In this document: positions 1 through 10,964 of the stretch, one piece after another
Layout: every line of letters begins with the position of its first letter
How positions within the stretch are numbered: position 1 is the first letter of the stretch
From: Typha latifolia
Lineage: Eukaryota > Streptophyta > Magnoliopsida > Poales > Typhaceae
Assembly: GCA_019914945.1 (NCBI GenBank)
Contig: CM034103.1
Location: 5,890,001-5,954,000, forward strand
Direction: 5' to 3'
DNA: 64,000 bases
Translations under genes and position numbers: made by a program
The notes under the pieces: generated by a model
The model's input: only the letters and a program-made list of their open reading frames with translations
Told to the model about the DNA's origin: nothing
Database searches by the model: none

Positions 1-969
1 GCATATCTAATTTTTGTGGTCGATCATTTATATATTTTAATTTTTTATTTATATTCCCTAGCTATATATTTCTTATTTCGTTTTTCCTTTGGATTATAGT
101 TGGCTTTATTTAAAAGAAAAAATGAGAAAATTAAAAATTTTGATGCACTTACTGAATTAGAGTCTCTTATAATATGAAATCCTCCTATTATAGCATTATT
201 GTTAGAGTTATAGTGACTTGTACGAACATTTGATATATTATCTCTAAGTATATTATTTAAATTTGGATATTCTTTACCACCTTATATGCATATCTATTAT
301 AGTTATTGTAATGTGAGCATTATTTCATGAGATATTTTTTTAAATATCATAATCATTAAATTGATATTCATTGCTTGACCTTTTGACTTAATTTCATCAC
401 CTAATATTTTTTTCTTATTAAAATATCAATGAAAAGGGCTATCACGTGATTAGTGTGAAAGCCATTTTGAAAGTGTCTAATTTGACACTATGCACCTCTA
501 TATCATTCATGAGTCATATAATCTTTCAATATGGTGCATTGTAATAAAAAGACTATGTAACTCGTGTGTGAAAATTGTCATTATACCAAAATAGTTATTT
601 AATATAAAAAAAGAAACAAGTGGAGAAAAATAGAAAAAAAATGATAAATAATAAATATTTGAATTGAAAGGGAAGAATATGAATTATGTTCAATTTGAAT
701 TCAGTTTAGTGTCTCCTTTTGATGTTTGATGTCTTAAAATTACCTTATGTTTTCATGCTTTACTAGAGTGAATTATCAAGACATTACGATTGGATTTTTT
801 TTTTAACAATTTTGGGCCATCAAATCGCTTAGTTTATAATATGTTAATATAAATATTTTTATATCTATTTTCTCATGACTTTATAATGAGTTTGACTTCA
901 TTCATAAATCAATTTGAAATTCTTGAGTACATCAACCAAAATACTTAAATATGATATGTGAACTCACAT
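1..969. other. AT-rich intergenic DNA, no gene seen
   Basis: I see no coding region, RNA gene or recognisable transposon domain. The stretch is AT-rich, with short poly-A and poly-T runs. It is the left flank of the solo LTR that begins at 970. Confidence 0.5.
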
Positions 970-3751
970 TGTAACATCCTAAAAAAATATTGCTTGCACG
1001 CGCGCTATCTTCTTTTCCCTCTCCCCCTTCTTTTCCTTTCTTTTTTTTTCTTTCTTCTTCTTTTCTTTCTTTCCTTCCCTCCCTCCCCATAGACGTTTTT
1101 CCCTTTAGCTCCTCGTTGCCACGAAGTGTCACCGGAGCTTGCCGTCGCCACGAAGATGATCACCAATGAATCCTCTCCCATCAGGTGAAGTTAATTTTAC
1201 TTTAATTTAGCCCTATGGTGTTTTCCCCTTCCTTTTTCCTCTTTTAGCCTCATCGATCGATTGGACAGCCAGCAACCATGGGTCACCGCCGCACCAGTCC
1301 TAGGAGCTTCACCTCGTGAAGCTCTCATGATTAGAGCCCTTCGTGGGTTCTTCACGCCTTTGGGAGAGGCCACACCAAGTGACCTCTTCCCACTAGCTTT
1401 CGCGGGTGAATCCAGTCTCTATCAATGCCATCTCCTCCCCTTGTCCGGTCAGAAGCTTTTCTTTTCACAAGATGAAGCTCTCGGAGCCATCTTTTGATGC
1501 CCTCGGGGTTGGGTTCATCAGGTGACTCATTTCCCTAGCCGTCGGCCATAGCATGGGGGCTTGATTGTTGTTGGCTACCTCGTCCTACCTTGCGCCACAT
1601 TGTGTGGATTATGTGTGTCATGTGGGTGGGTTTGGTGTAGTGGTGGTGCAGTGGGTGGGAGTGTCAGTGGCAGAGATTGCCAATTACCCCCCCCCCCTCC
1701 CCCCCCCCAACTCCTTCTCCGTTGTGGAGCCTTCCTTGCTAATGACTCCTTGCTCGGCCTTTGGCTGAGTCACACTTCGGGTGCCGTCCCTGCTATGGCT
1801 GTCAGCCAGTGCACCGGCCTCAGTTGTTTGTTTGTTAGTTGGTCTTCTGTCAAGTGAGAAGAAGGAGGTGGCGAGGTGACGTGTGTGGGTTGGGCTGCCT
1901 AGCCCAACTCGGGCGGCGGGCTACTCTGGCCTAAGAGTGCCATTATAAGTAACTCATAATAGGAAATTATCTCTAATTAGGGTTTAGTATGGCCAATTAT
2001 ATTTTAGTTAAATTAATTTTAACAAATGAGTCGTTGACCTGGGATATCGGTATTAATTGCTCATGTTGGATAATTAGTACAAATTGCCATAGGAAAATTA
2101 TATTAAGCAGATCATTTTACATCCTACCTATGTGATTTATCTTAACTTGATAATAATTAGTGGAATGATAATCCGAAGTAAATTATTTAAAATTAGTTTT
2201 AATAATGTGTTAGGAATTGGTACATTTTTGCTAGTCATACTTGACTAATGAATATGAGAATTCCTAAATGGACTTACCCAAGCCTATAGCGGATATTAGT
2301 AGGATTATTTAATTATTTAGTGATAGGAATGTGTTGCTCATGTTTTATGATCTTATGGCGCAACTATAATTAATTATCTAGAAAATAATATCAGGTAAGT
2401 AAAACTTCTATAATGTAAGAGTGTAAAAGAATATAATGTCTTATCTTATGGCATCATCGCATCCATATCATACATATGCATATGTTTTCTTACTATTATT
2501 AATGCATATCTATTGGGTGTGATCATCTGTGCTAGCACATAATATATAATAATGATTTATGTTCTATTATGGTTGTTGTATTGTATAATAATATGTCACT
2601 TGCATATGTGCACGACCACAAAAGGGGTGATTTCTACGTCTTGATAATACTTGACATTTTCTAGCTAGGGTTAGGGATGGAGGATATTATTATACTTATA
2701 TATTAAGGTCCACATTTGAGGTCTTAGTTTATTGATTATAGATAATTAGGTAGTCATTTCATTGAATGATGGGTGATTTATAGTTGATTAACGAAAATCA
2801 AACCCTTTAGGGTATTTAAATTTGAAAGCTAATGGTAGGATGACGTACACTTAGCGGTACCCAATGACGTAGAGTGAGGGTGTTCGTGAGCAACGACTCA
2901 TGATTCCCTCACGATGATGCGATGATATGGAGCCGAGAGCTCAGATGATAGTATTGATGTGCAATACTGACCTATGTGATAGGCTTATGACTTAAGTTTT
3001 TAGTCTACGATAGCAGACAATCGATCATGTTGTTCGTCGGATGTTGGGCTAGCAATTTTACTGCTAGGATCTACTCTCCCTTATGAATATTGTGTAATCG
3101 GGTATGAGTATTGATGTGGCCTACGGAGTAGCTCTACATGTTCCTAAGTTATAGATTTGATAGTTTGGGTGATGCATATCATGTGGTGTAGTGTTGACAT
3201 GGTTTATGAGTAGAGTCCGGTGTGGCATCGAGTTTGAAAACTTGATAATCTGGATTGATGCATGTTATGTTATTGATTGTTAATGCATGTGCGTACTAGA
3301 TGAACATGATGAGTATGTTGTACTGATGCATTAATTTATTTATATTGTGCATGTTCGCATTTACCTATTATGGCATCCTTAACACTACTTTTAGATTATG
3401 GCAGTGGATACTTGCTGGGCTTTATACTCATCACTTTTTGGTGAAAATATTTTCATATCGATGAATGGCTCTAAGCCCGTTGAAGATCTAACGAAGACTA
3501 GTTTTAGTTTCTTTTTATTTATTTTATTCTTGTAAAGTAAGCTAGATGGCTTGTAGCTCTTATGCGGACATTAGGATCTGTTTATGGTTATATTTTTTTG
3601 GGCTTGTTGTGGCCTAGGGTGTTATGAGTTTCTTTCTATTTTGTATTATTTATAAAAATATAATTTTTTTTTATTTATTGTGTAGAAACATTGACCAATA
3701 TGTCACGTGGACATCACATGAGTTTCACTATATTTAGTGGCGAATGTTACA
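970..3751 (+). mobile_element. Solo long LTR, Ty3 chromovirus-like (family A)
   Basis: The 2782-bp unit starts TGTAACATCC and ends ATGTTACA, so the two ends are an 8-bp perfect inverted repeat of the TG...CA type. The flanking 5-mers, cacat (965-969) and caaat (3752-3756), match at four of five positions and read as a decayed target duplication. Early in the unit is a long pyrimidine-rich tract (about 1010-1089), then a GC-richer section (1100-1930), then AT-rich DNA. This layout and the termini fit long LTRs of Del/Tekay-type chromoviruses. The same terminal 11 bases (TGTAACATCCT) recur on the minus strand at 58452. No primer site or internal domain adjoins it, so it is a solo LTR. Open frames inside it, such as 1261-1497, resemble no protein I know. 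Confidence 0.72.
1687..1708. repeat. C11-T-C10 homopolymer tract
   Basis: Twenty-one cytosines are interrupted by one thymine inside the solo LTR. The complementary strand is an almost pure G run. Confidence 0.9.
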
Positions 3752-3846
3752 CAAATGTTAAATCTTTTAATTTGTGAATTATTTTTTATTTTAAATACTT
3801 GAAGTTTGGAGATATTATGTCATAAATGAGCATGTAAATATATTCT

Positions 3847-3850
<4 letters not shown>

Positions 3851-3877
<27 letters not shown>

Positions 3878-3878
3878 C
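3851..3878. repeat. (AT)n microsatellite
   Basis: An uninterrupted AT dinucleotide run about 100 bp beyond the solo LTR. Confidence 0.9.
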
Positions 3879-3879
3879 C

Positions 3880-6290
3880 TATGATATAAATATACTATAA
3901 TTTTTTTAAATATAACAACTTATGATGCATAACAACTATAACCATGCTATAAAAATTTCAAGCACAACTACTCAACAACTAAGTATATCAAAATATGATA
4001 GAATTAATATATTTCTTAACATCTAGAATTAATATATTTTTGAATATCTCAATCATTAATATGAACTATAAATAACACAATCATAATTAGACCACCAGAC
4101 TCACACCCAATACCCGATCTCATAATCTCGCTCGAAGGCTCAAACCATACATTGTTGTATATTAAGGGTATATTAGTCATAATTATACATTGTCATATAT
4201 TAAAGATATATCAATATCCATCTAAACCAAGTACCCTTCTTATTGATAGAAAATTATATGTGAATGACTCACCACATATGCACTAGCAAATGGAGTATGT
4301 CTAGATGTCTACCATATACATAGACTACTAACGTCAAATATTGGCCATGAGATCACATCTCTAGCCATCAAACTCTTTTGAGGCATCCCTAGCCGTAATG
4401 TCGGGTATTCTAAAGCATTTTATCAACTATCTACTAATATGACTTCATAAATTCCTTCTAACATGATAATTGATATATATTTATCTAATATTATAATAAA
4501 GCATGCAATTTAAAAATTTAGGTAGTCAAAAAGTTAAAAAGTACATGATGCAATGTATTCTCTAGCCATATGTCCATAATATGCATATATATGTCAAAGA
4601 TCAACTTAGTAAATAAAGTATGAAGAATATGTTTATACTTGTTCATCTCCATATCTGATCATATAACTATGTTGAAAGCCAAAGCAAGATACGTATATAT
4701 AAATATATAATATATCATAATTTGGGACTAAATATAAGGTAAGACCGTTATGATCCTTGCTTAAGTCGCGTCAAGTTAGTTAGTTAGATTTATTTATTAT
4801 TTTTAAATTTAAATAAAGTGAATAATCTATATGCGGATATGACCTAGGATTTTACTTTTATAAATAAGAGTGGTCATGAGTTGATTATTATCGTGGAACG
4901 AGAATTGAGTTTAGTTTTTTTTATTATCTTATTTTTATTTTTTATCGTTGTTATTTATCTATCTAAGAGTAGATCGTAACAATAAAACCCAATCTAAGCT
5001 TCCAAACTCTAGCCATCATCCTCCACCACGAGCTACCATATTATATGGCTATCTCTACCATCTTAGTTGTTCGCCACCCTCCGAAGACCCCCACGATGTC
5101 AAATATTTTCACTTATGTCTCGTTATGACCTTCTTCCACTATTTATTTTTAACTTTTCATCTAAACCTCTGATTTATATGAAGCTAAAGCCACTAGATTC
5201 GTAACTATCTGAACATGATATTTTTATGTCTATATTTATCTAGATCTGGTTCGTATCAATAACTACTCACACTATAATCATAAATACACTATATGTGTGT
5301 ACATCTGTTAACTAAACAACTCATCGCTAACAGAGTCCATGCTATCTTAAATAAGAGATTCGAGATTTGAAAATATTTAAATAGTATGAAGTTAGTCGTT
5401 TATTCGATTAAAATCATTTCGTATAAAATATAATGATTTATTAGGTTTCTAATTACTCCTTTTTACTTTTTAAAAATAACTAGATTTATAGTACATAGTT
5501 AATTCTAATAATATTAATATCCTACTATTGGAAATTGTACTTATTTATAAATAATCTTAGTTTGCTAATTATAGAATAAGCATATAATGATTAATCCTTT
5601 TTATGTATATAATAATAAATAGAAATATAGTATATACAAAATTTAATTATAATTATTTTGTGATACTTACTTTTGCTTGACTAATCAAGAATTACATATA
5701 AAATAGTCTTTACTTAAGCATGTAAAATAATAAATATGTAGGTCTATTATTTCATTTATACATAATGGTATATAAAAAAATGCTTGAAATACATACATTC
5801 TAAAGCTATTTATACAATTCTAATGAATATAAGAATATGAGTGTATATATGAATCTAATTATAACTAGAGCTATTTATACTATTCTAAAAGTATATAGGC
5901 TATAAATATATTTATGTTGAAATGCTTATAGCTATAGTTAATTACTAATTGTACTAATTATATGTAGATAATTATGTTAGTGATTATATATCTTAAAAAA
6001 ATTAACTACCCAAATGATATAATTTAAATTAACTAAGAAAAATAGAATGAATAATTAATTGAAAAACAAATAAAAGGGGGAAAATAGAAAAAGCCCACTA
6101 CAATTGCACATTGTTGCACTAGAGGAAGAAGAAGATGGGCGAGGGGGGTCACTGGTGTACTTAGAGCAACACCTAGTGCTTCGTGGGGGAGGTGTATTAG
6201 GAGAGAGACAATCTTTCCAAATTTGCCACAAAAGAAAGCTAATTAGAAGAAACCAACATAGTACGTTTGTAGGATTTTTTTTTTGATATA
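3880..6290 (-). mobile_element. Degenerate antisense LTR fragment (family C)
   Basis: This stretch follows the order of the longer antisense LTR at 49738-52681. Shared blocks are the repeated 'tatattaagggtata' type motif (about 4140-4210, compare 50700-50850), a block near 4680-4730 (compare 51260-51340), the segment 'aactcatcgctaacagagtcc' near 5317-5400 (compare 51395-51480), and a GA-rich stretch near 6120 (compare 52141-52230). Neither clean end survives. A family B LTR piece sits inside it at about 4780-5270. Confidence 0.5.
4780..5270 (+). mobile_element. Truncated LTR fragment (family B) nested in family C LTR
   Basis: The part around 4990-5250 resembles the 3' halves of the LTRs at 26639-27370 and 27738-28385. 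Shared blocks are a CCACC-rich stretch, 'ccctccgaagacccccacgatgtcaaatatttt', and the terminal 'ctagatctggttcgtat'. A TATA-like 'ttttataaataag' lies near 4855. It interrupts the antisense family C LTR, whose sequence resumes at about 5280. Confidence 0.45.
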
Positions 6291-7600
6291 TTTGGTATTC
6301 AAGGACGAGGGACAATCTTGTATACTCGATAGCGATCAGATTGTTTGGCAAAGGACAATCTACTACAGAAGATTTCAAGATTGAGAAGTAGAATGCAAAG
6401 AGGGAAATTCCTTGTAAAGATGTAATAACCTAGTCCATCTATCAGCCCAGAATTTGATAATCTTACCTTATAAAATCTGTTCCACACAAGAAAGGTTGTT
6501 TAACTTTTCAAGGTCCCACTCAGAGAAAAATGAGATAACGAGAACCCCAGTGAAATACATCAATTGCCTCGATAATAGTCGACTGGTTTGAGTATTTGTT
6601 GACTTCATGTATGGATAAACAATTTATTGGATTAGCCCTCCTAATGATGAGTCTCAGTCTAACTGGGAGTAGTAGTCTCCTACTGAGAATGCACAACACC
6701 AAAATTGACTTTTAACGGCATTTGGCAAAATTGATTGCAATTATACATATTTTCCGATGTTTTCTAACTTTTATCGACGTTTATCAGGAAATGCCAGCAA
6801 TGGTAGTAAAGGAACGAAAGAGAGGTGGGGAAAACTCACGTAAACTCATTTGAAATTATGGTCTGCTCCTACCCATTGTGGTGACCACAAGGAAAGTTGT
6901 TGGCCGGCAGGGAAGGATTTTGATTTCAGATACAAAATCATTACAGATCACTCTTCTTGTTTTACACAGGCTTATTTTTTACCTTCACATCATTTTTAAA
7001 AGATCTGTGTAAATTATTAAATGTGGATGGTATACAAATAGTCACAAATATCATCTAAACCACCAAATTTGATTTTTTGAACATGCAAGTTATTATATCT
7101 GGGTGAGTGATGGTTTGTGTGGTTTAAAGGGTTGCCGCATGGTAACTGACATCATGATTTAATGTGACCCTTGATATCACATCGATGACAAATAAAAATA
7201 AAAGATTTCACTTTATGATTAATTCCTAGATATATTATGCTTAACACAATAATATTTAGCAATTTTAACATCATTCTTACGAAGGATATGTATCGCAAGT
7301 AAATTTTATAAAATAAGAAGATAGAGATACATTATAAAGCTTTTCTAAATATTATAAAGTTGAGGCTTCGACTCTGAATTGTATCCCTTGCTTCTTCATC
7401 CCTTCTTTTTGATCTCCAAGTTGTTGGTTCAAGCTTTTTGAACTTGCATCAAATTTGTTGGTTCACCCAATTTTCTCGCAAGATAACTTGCTTATACAAA
7501 TTCACTTATAAAAGTTTAATTTTACTAAGTAGCAAATAATTTTTAGAAGTTAAAATTCAAGAGATAAAAAGAGAGTTATCCAGTTTCTTTTGAAGTTTAT
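6291..7600. other. Unassigned intergenic DNA
   Basis: I can name no gene here. Near 6700-6800 there is 'cttttaacggcatttggc' and 'cgacgtttatcaggaaatgcc', which is reminiscent of CACTA-type subterminal sequence. No terminal CACTA repeat or transposase is visible, so I do not call an element. Confidence 0.4.
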
Positions 7601-8870
7601 TTTTCTCCTCCTATAAGTCATTCATATTGTCTTTATATTGCTTCATCATCTTGGTTTGTTCATTTGTCGCTGTTTTTAATTTTCCTACAAGCTTTAAATT
7701 AGCCTTTTTAAGCTTGTAGAATTCTCTAAATAGTTTGTCATAGGTGGTTTGAATGTTCATCTCTCCATCACCATCAGAATCATTTTCCCTTTGTTCACGC
7801 AATAGACATCTCGCAAGAATTATTAGTGGATAACAATGAAGCAATAAAAGCAATAAACATTCCTTGATCAAGTTTATGACTATCAGATTCAATATCATAC
7901 CAAGTAGCTTGCAAATTTCTCTCTCTTTTTATGATGACACTCTTTAACAAAGTGACCATAACCTTGACAATCATAACCTTAAACCTCTTTCACTTGACTT
8001 TTGCTCTTAGACTTTGAGCATTTAGTAATAGGGATAGTGGGGGATTCACTAAAAATTTTATTCTTCTCTACGACTTTGGCCTTGAGCTTGTTGCCTATGG
8101 TATCTCTTGAAGTTTTGAAAATTTTCCAAAATTTCTTCATAAGCTCCATCATCTCAAGATCAAATTCTTCATCAAACTCATCATCATCTCTTTTGATGGA
8201 CACTACGGCAAATTCTTTACCTTTTTTTGCGCGGGGAGGGGGCCAAAGGGTAGTCTCATAGGTCTGAAGATTACTTATAAGTTGTTCAACTCTAAGAGAG
8301 TTAATATCTTTGCTCTCTTCTATAGCAATCACTTTTGCTTGAAATCTTTCAGTCGGGTATCCGCTCACTAAGGTTAAAACTAGAATTAACATAGATAGCT
8401 TGACATATAAATCATCAAAGGTTTTATTCTCCTCTATAAGGAGAGTCTCAAGGCTAGTAGTTAGCCTTTGAAGTTTTGAAAGTTTAATATAGGGAGTCCC
8501 CTCATGGGTACTCTGAAAGATATCCCTTGTATCTTTAGCTATCTCACAAGTATATATTCAACGAAATTCCTCAGGACTAACCCCATTGAGAATGGCATTA
8601 ATTGCTTTGCTATTAAACTAGAGTTTTTATAATCAATCTTAACATCTTAACTCACTCAGAAATAGGTTTTTTTAAATAACATTTCTATTTTCATTAATAA
8701 TAATTGGAGATTTACAACCATGAACAACATAAAGCCAAACACGTTCATCAATCGATTTTAAAAGCTCGCATCATGGCTTTTTAGTATGGATAGTTTGAGC
8801 CATCGAGTAGTGGATGTCTAAGAGTAAACAATCCTTCTCTAGGAAGTTCTATTTCTAAAGGATCTCTCTA
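7600..8870 (-). pseudogene. SIRE/Maximus-like copia gag remnant
   Basis: Two adjoining minus-strand reading frames, 8392-7979 and 7898-7611, match the second half of SIRE-type copia Gag. In order, the first frame carries 'KVIAIEESKDINSLRVEQLI' and a lysine-rich segment. It is followed by a zinc-knuckle-like stretch (CQGYGHFVKECHH, around 7930-7970) in which spacing and one cysteine are altered. The second frame has an acidic region and a charged coiled-coil-like tail (YDKLFREFYKLKK). Between and upstream of the frames are stops. A primer site and LTR lie just upstream on the same strand. The rest of the element's pol is not found downstream. Assignment to SIRE/Maximus rests on recognising the motif order, without a database search. 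Confidence 0.62.
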
Positions 8871-8883
8871 TAAGGTGAGAGTT

Positions 8884-8899
8884 CCACTCAAATACCAAT
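8884..8899 (-). other. Primer-binding site, initiator-tRNA-Met type (decayed)
   Basis: On the minus strand this reads TTGGTATTTGAGTGG. That is close to the common plant retrotransposon primer site TTGGTATCAGAGC. It separates the antisense SIRE-like LTR (higher coordinates) from the gag remnant (lower coordinates). Confidence 0.55.
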
Positions 8900-9640
8900 T
8901 AAAAATATTTAATTACTTGGTAGAAGATGTTTTCTTAATTAGAATGCTAAACAAGGGTCAAAATAGGAAATACAAGAGCATACATAAACACAATATTTTT
9001 AACGTGGAAAAACCACTTATCAAACAAAAGTTAAAATCCTCAAACTCCTTCTCCGTTCGTTGTTACCCATAACTATTTTAGAAATGATTTGCTTGACTCT
9101 CCCTCAATACACTGCTTTTCGTGCTTAGTGCCCTAGTGACCCTCAAAATTGAAGACTTATCTCGGTGATTCCTAAAGCAATGGCAAACACAATCTTGAAT
9201 CTAGTAGAGCTCTATCAAAATATGGTACAAAAACCGCACTATTCAACTCTTCCAGCTCTTCTAATTTTGCTCTCCCAAAATATTTTCAATAGCCTCTAGA
9301 AATTTTATGATAGTTTTCTCAAGACTTTCTTTTATAATCCCAAAGATAGGCTCTCAAAAAGCCATAATTTGGTAACAATTCAGACTGAAAATGGTGAAAC
9401 TTCTATGCTCCAAATGCTTGTGAATCTCGTTTGAACGCCCTTCTCATTGATTATAGTGAGCTCTCTAAAAAATCTCATTCAAATGTCTTTCTCATGATGT
9501 ATATAATGAGCTCTTTGAAAAATCTTGTTCGAATGTCTTTCCCATGTTGGATATAGTGAGGCTTCAGAAAATTTCGTTCAAATCGATTTAAATCTCATTC
9601 GAACAAATTTCGAACAGAATTCTTGCAATACTATTCTTCA
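8900..9640 (-). mobile_element. SIRE-like copia LTR (antisense)
   Basis: This is the sequence immediately 5' of the primer site on the minus strand. It contains several near-palindromic TTCGAACG-type motifs (9420-9620) and the 'cacaatatttttaacgtggaaaaacc' block near 8990. Both are features I associate with SIRE/Maximus LTRs. The outer boundary is not sharp. Confidence 0.5.
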
Positions 9641-9779
9641 AACTAAAATAGCTTAAATTTTAATTTTCAAATGGAAAGAGGTTGTACTATTGATCTTTAC
9701 AATAAATCTAGATGATTTCTATTATGAAAGACTTTGCTATCTCACAAATTTGCCAATCACAAAAAACTACCAAAAATGA

Positions 9780-10132
9780 GGAAATAGAGAAGTTACCTCA
9801 ACACCTAGAAAGTAACTTAGGGTGCCTAAGCCTTTCATAGCAAATTCCTTATGAAGAGATTGAACCATGTCATCAATTGGTGCACTAGGGTGCATGTTAG
9901 AATAATATTATCAACATAGACCAACATGAAAATGATGAACTTATCGGTGCATTTAATAAAGAGAGAGAATCAACCTTGGAACCCACAAAGCCAAGGTGAT
10001 GTAAAGGAGCGCTAAGATGATGAAATCACTCATCGGAACCTTACTTAAGGCCATACAAAGAATGACGAAGTCGGCAGACAACATTAGGGTTAGTCAGATT
10101 GACAAAATTCGAGGGCAATTGTTGAAGGTGGC
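9780..10132 (-). pseudogene. Copia reverse transcriptase, C-terminal half
   Basis: Translating the minus strand across frameshifts gives the RVT_2 signature series: 'VCRLRHSLYGLK', then a segment with 'LGFVGSKVDS', then YVDN, then 'MKGLGTLSYFLGVEV'. The catalytic YVDD motif has become YVDN at 9907-9918, so the second aspartate is lost. The N-terminal half of the same RT lies at 10965-11240 on the same strand. The two halves are separated by an inserted LTR-like sequence. Stops and at least one frameshift make it non-functional. Confidence 0.75.
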
Positions 10133-10511
10133 CCGAATCAAGAAAACTTTTTGAATGAGCTGATGACGTTCAAACGAGTTTGTTGCATATTGTTGATGTT
10201 CTGGATTTTTTTGTTCCAACGTTCAAATGATGCTTACCTCCATTCGAATAAGATGGAGGCATTTGAACGATGTTTGGAAGGGGATAGTGTTCGAAATATG
10301 TTCGAACGAATTTTCAACGATACACGAGCGTTCAAATATCATCCACTCATTTGAACGGTCTACAAAACAAGTTTGCAGTGGTGCACAGGTATTTGAATGC
10401 CATCCACCCATTTGAACGGTCTGCGAAACAAGTTTGCAATGGTGCACGGGCGTTCGAATGGTGTCAACTTGTTCAAATAGCCTACCGATTTTTTTCTCTT
10501 CCAAGTCAAGC

Positions 10512-10521
10512 TTATAAATAC
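10512..10521 (+). promoter_or_regulatory. TATA-like box of the inserted LTR
   Basis: TTATAAATAC follows the TTCGAACG-rich block and precedes a region of typical transcribed-LTR composition. Its position fits the U3/R boundary of an LTR. No transcript evidence is available. Confidence 0.4.
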
Positions 10522-10722
10522 TTTTGTTGAGTTTTAGGGCAAAAGAATAAAAAATAAAAAAGGAGAAAAATGTGAGATAGGATTTTGCACGATGGGAGGG
10601 CTTTGTAAGAGAGCACTCCTCTATTATACTTAAAAATATTGGAGGCTTAGAAACCCTCTATATTTGCATCCCTACTAGATTGGAGGTTTAGAAATATTGT
10701 ATTTACATCTCTACTAGTGGTA

Positions 10723-10742
10723 TTCTCTCTCTCTCTCTCTCT
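10723..10742. repeat. (CT)n microsatellite
   Basis: About ten CT dinucleotides in the distal part of the LTR-like insertion. Confidence 0.85.
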
Positions 10743-10964
10743 TGTGGTTTGTATAAATTTGGAATTCTTGTTTGTGATTAATCTTGAGTATTTAAAGTTC
10801 TTTATATCTAGCATCTTGATTGTGGATTTTCTATTTGATATTGATATTATCTTAAGCTAATATTACCCTAACCTATAGTTATTCTATTTGTTTTTGTTTG
10901 TGGGTGAATGGAAATCGCTTCCGCTTCCGCTGCCCTCCACCCTTTTTTGGATTATTGCATGACA

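Larger units (their letters stand above)
10140..10960 (+). mobile_element. LTR-like insertion splitting a copia RT
   Basis: Copia RT coding sequence stops near 10135 and resumes near 10965, so this block is an insertion. It has LTR-like order: a proximal part rich in TTCGAACG/TTTGAACG motifs, a TATA-like box (10512-10521), then a transcribed-type region. A unit of about 65-70 bp is repeated at about 10331-10399 and 10400-10466. A CT microsatellite lies at 10723-10742. A polypyrimidine tract (10918-10950) lies near the distal end. The exact ends and target duplication could not be fixed, and it might be more than a single LTR. Confidence 0.5.

Noticed and set aside
1261..1857. Open frames of 78-98 codons in GC-richer DNA
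   Set aside because: They lie within the solo LTR, show no domain, and cross a C-rich homopolymer. The GC-rich leader of these LTRs explains the lack of stops.
6055..6378. 107-codon minus-strand frame
   Set aside because: Low-complexity Ser/Pro-rich translation of a GA-rich LTR segment, with no motif and no family resemblance.
6690..6810. Possible CACTA transposon end
   Set aside because: Only a vague likeness ('ttttaacggcatttggc'). No CACTA terminus, 3-bp duplication or transposase.
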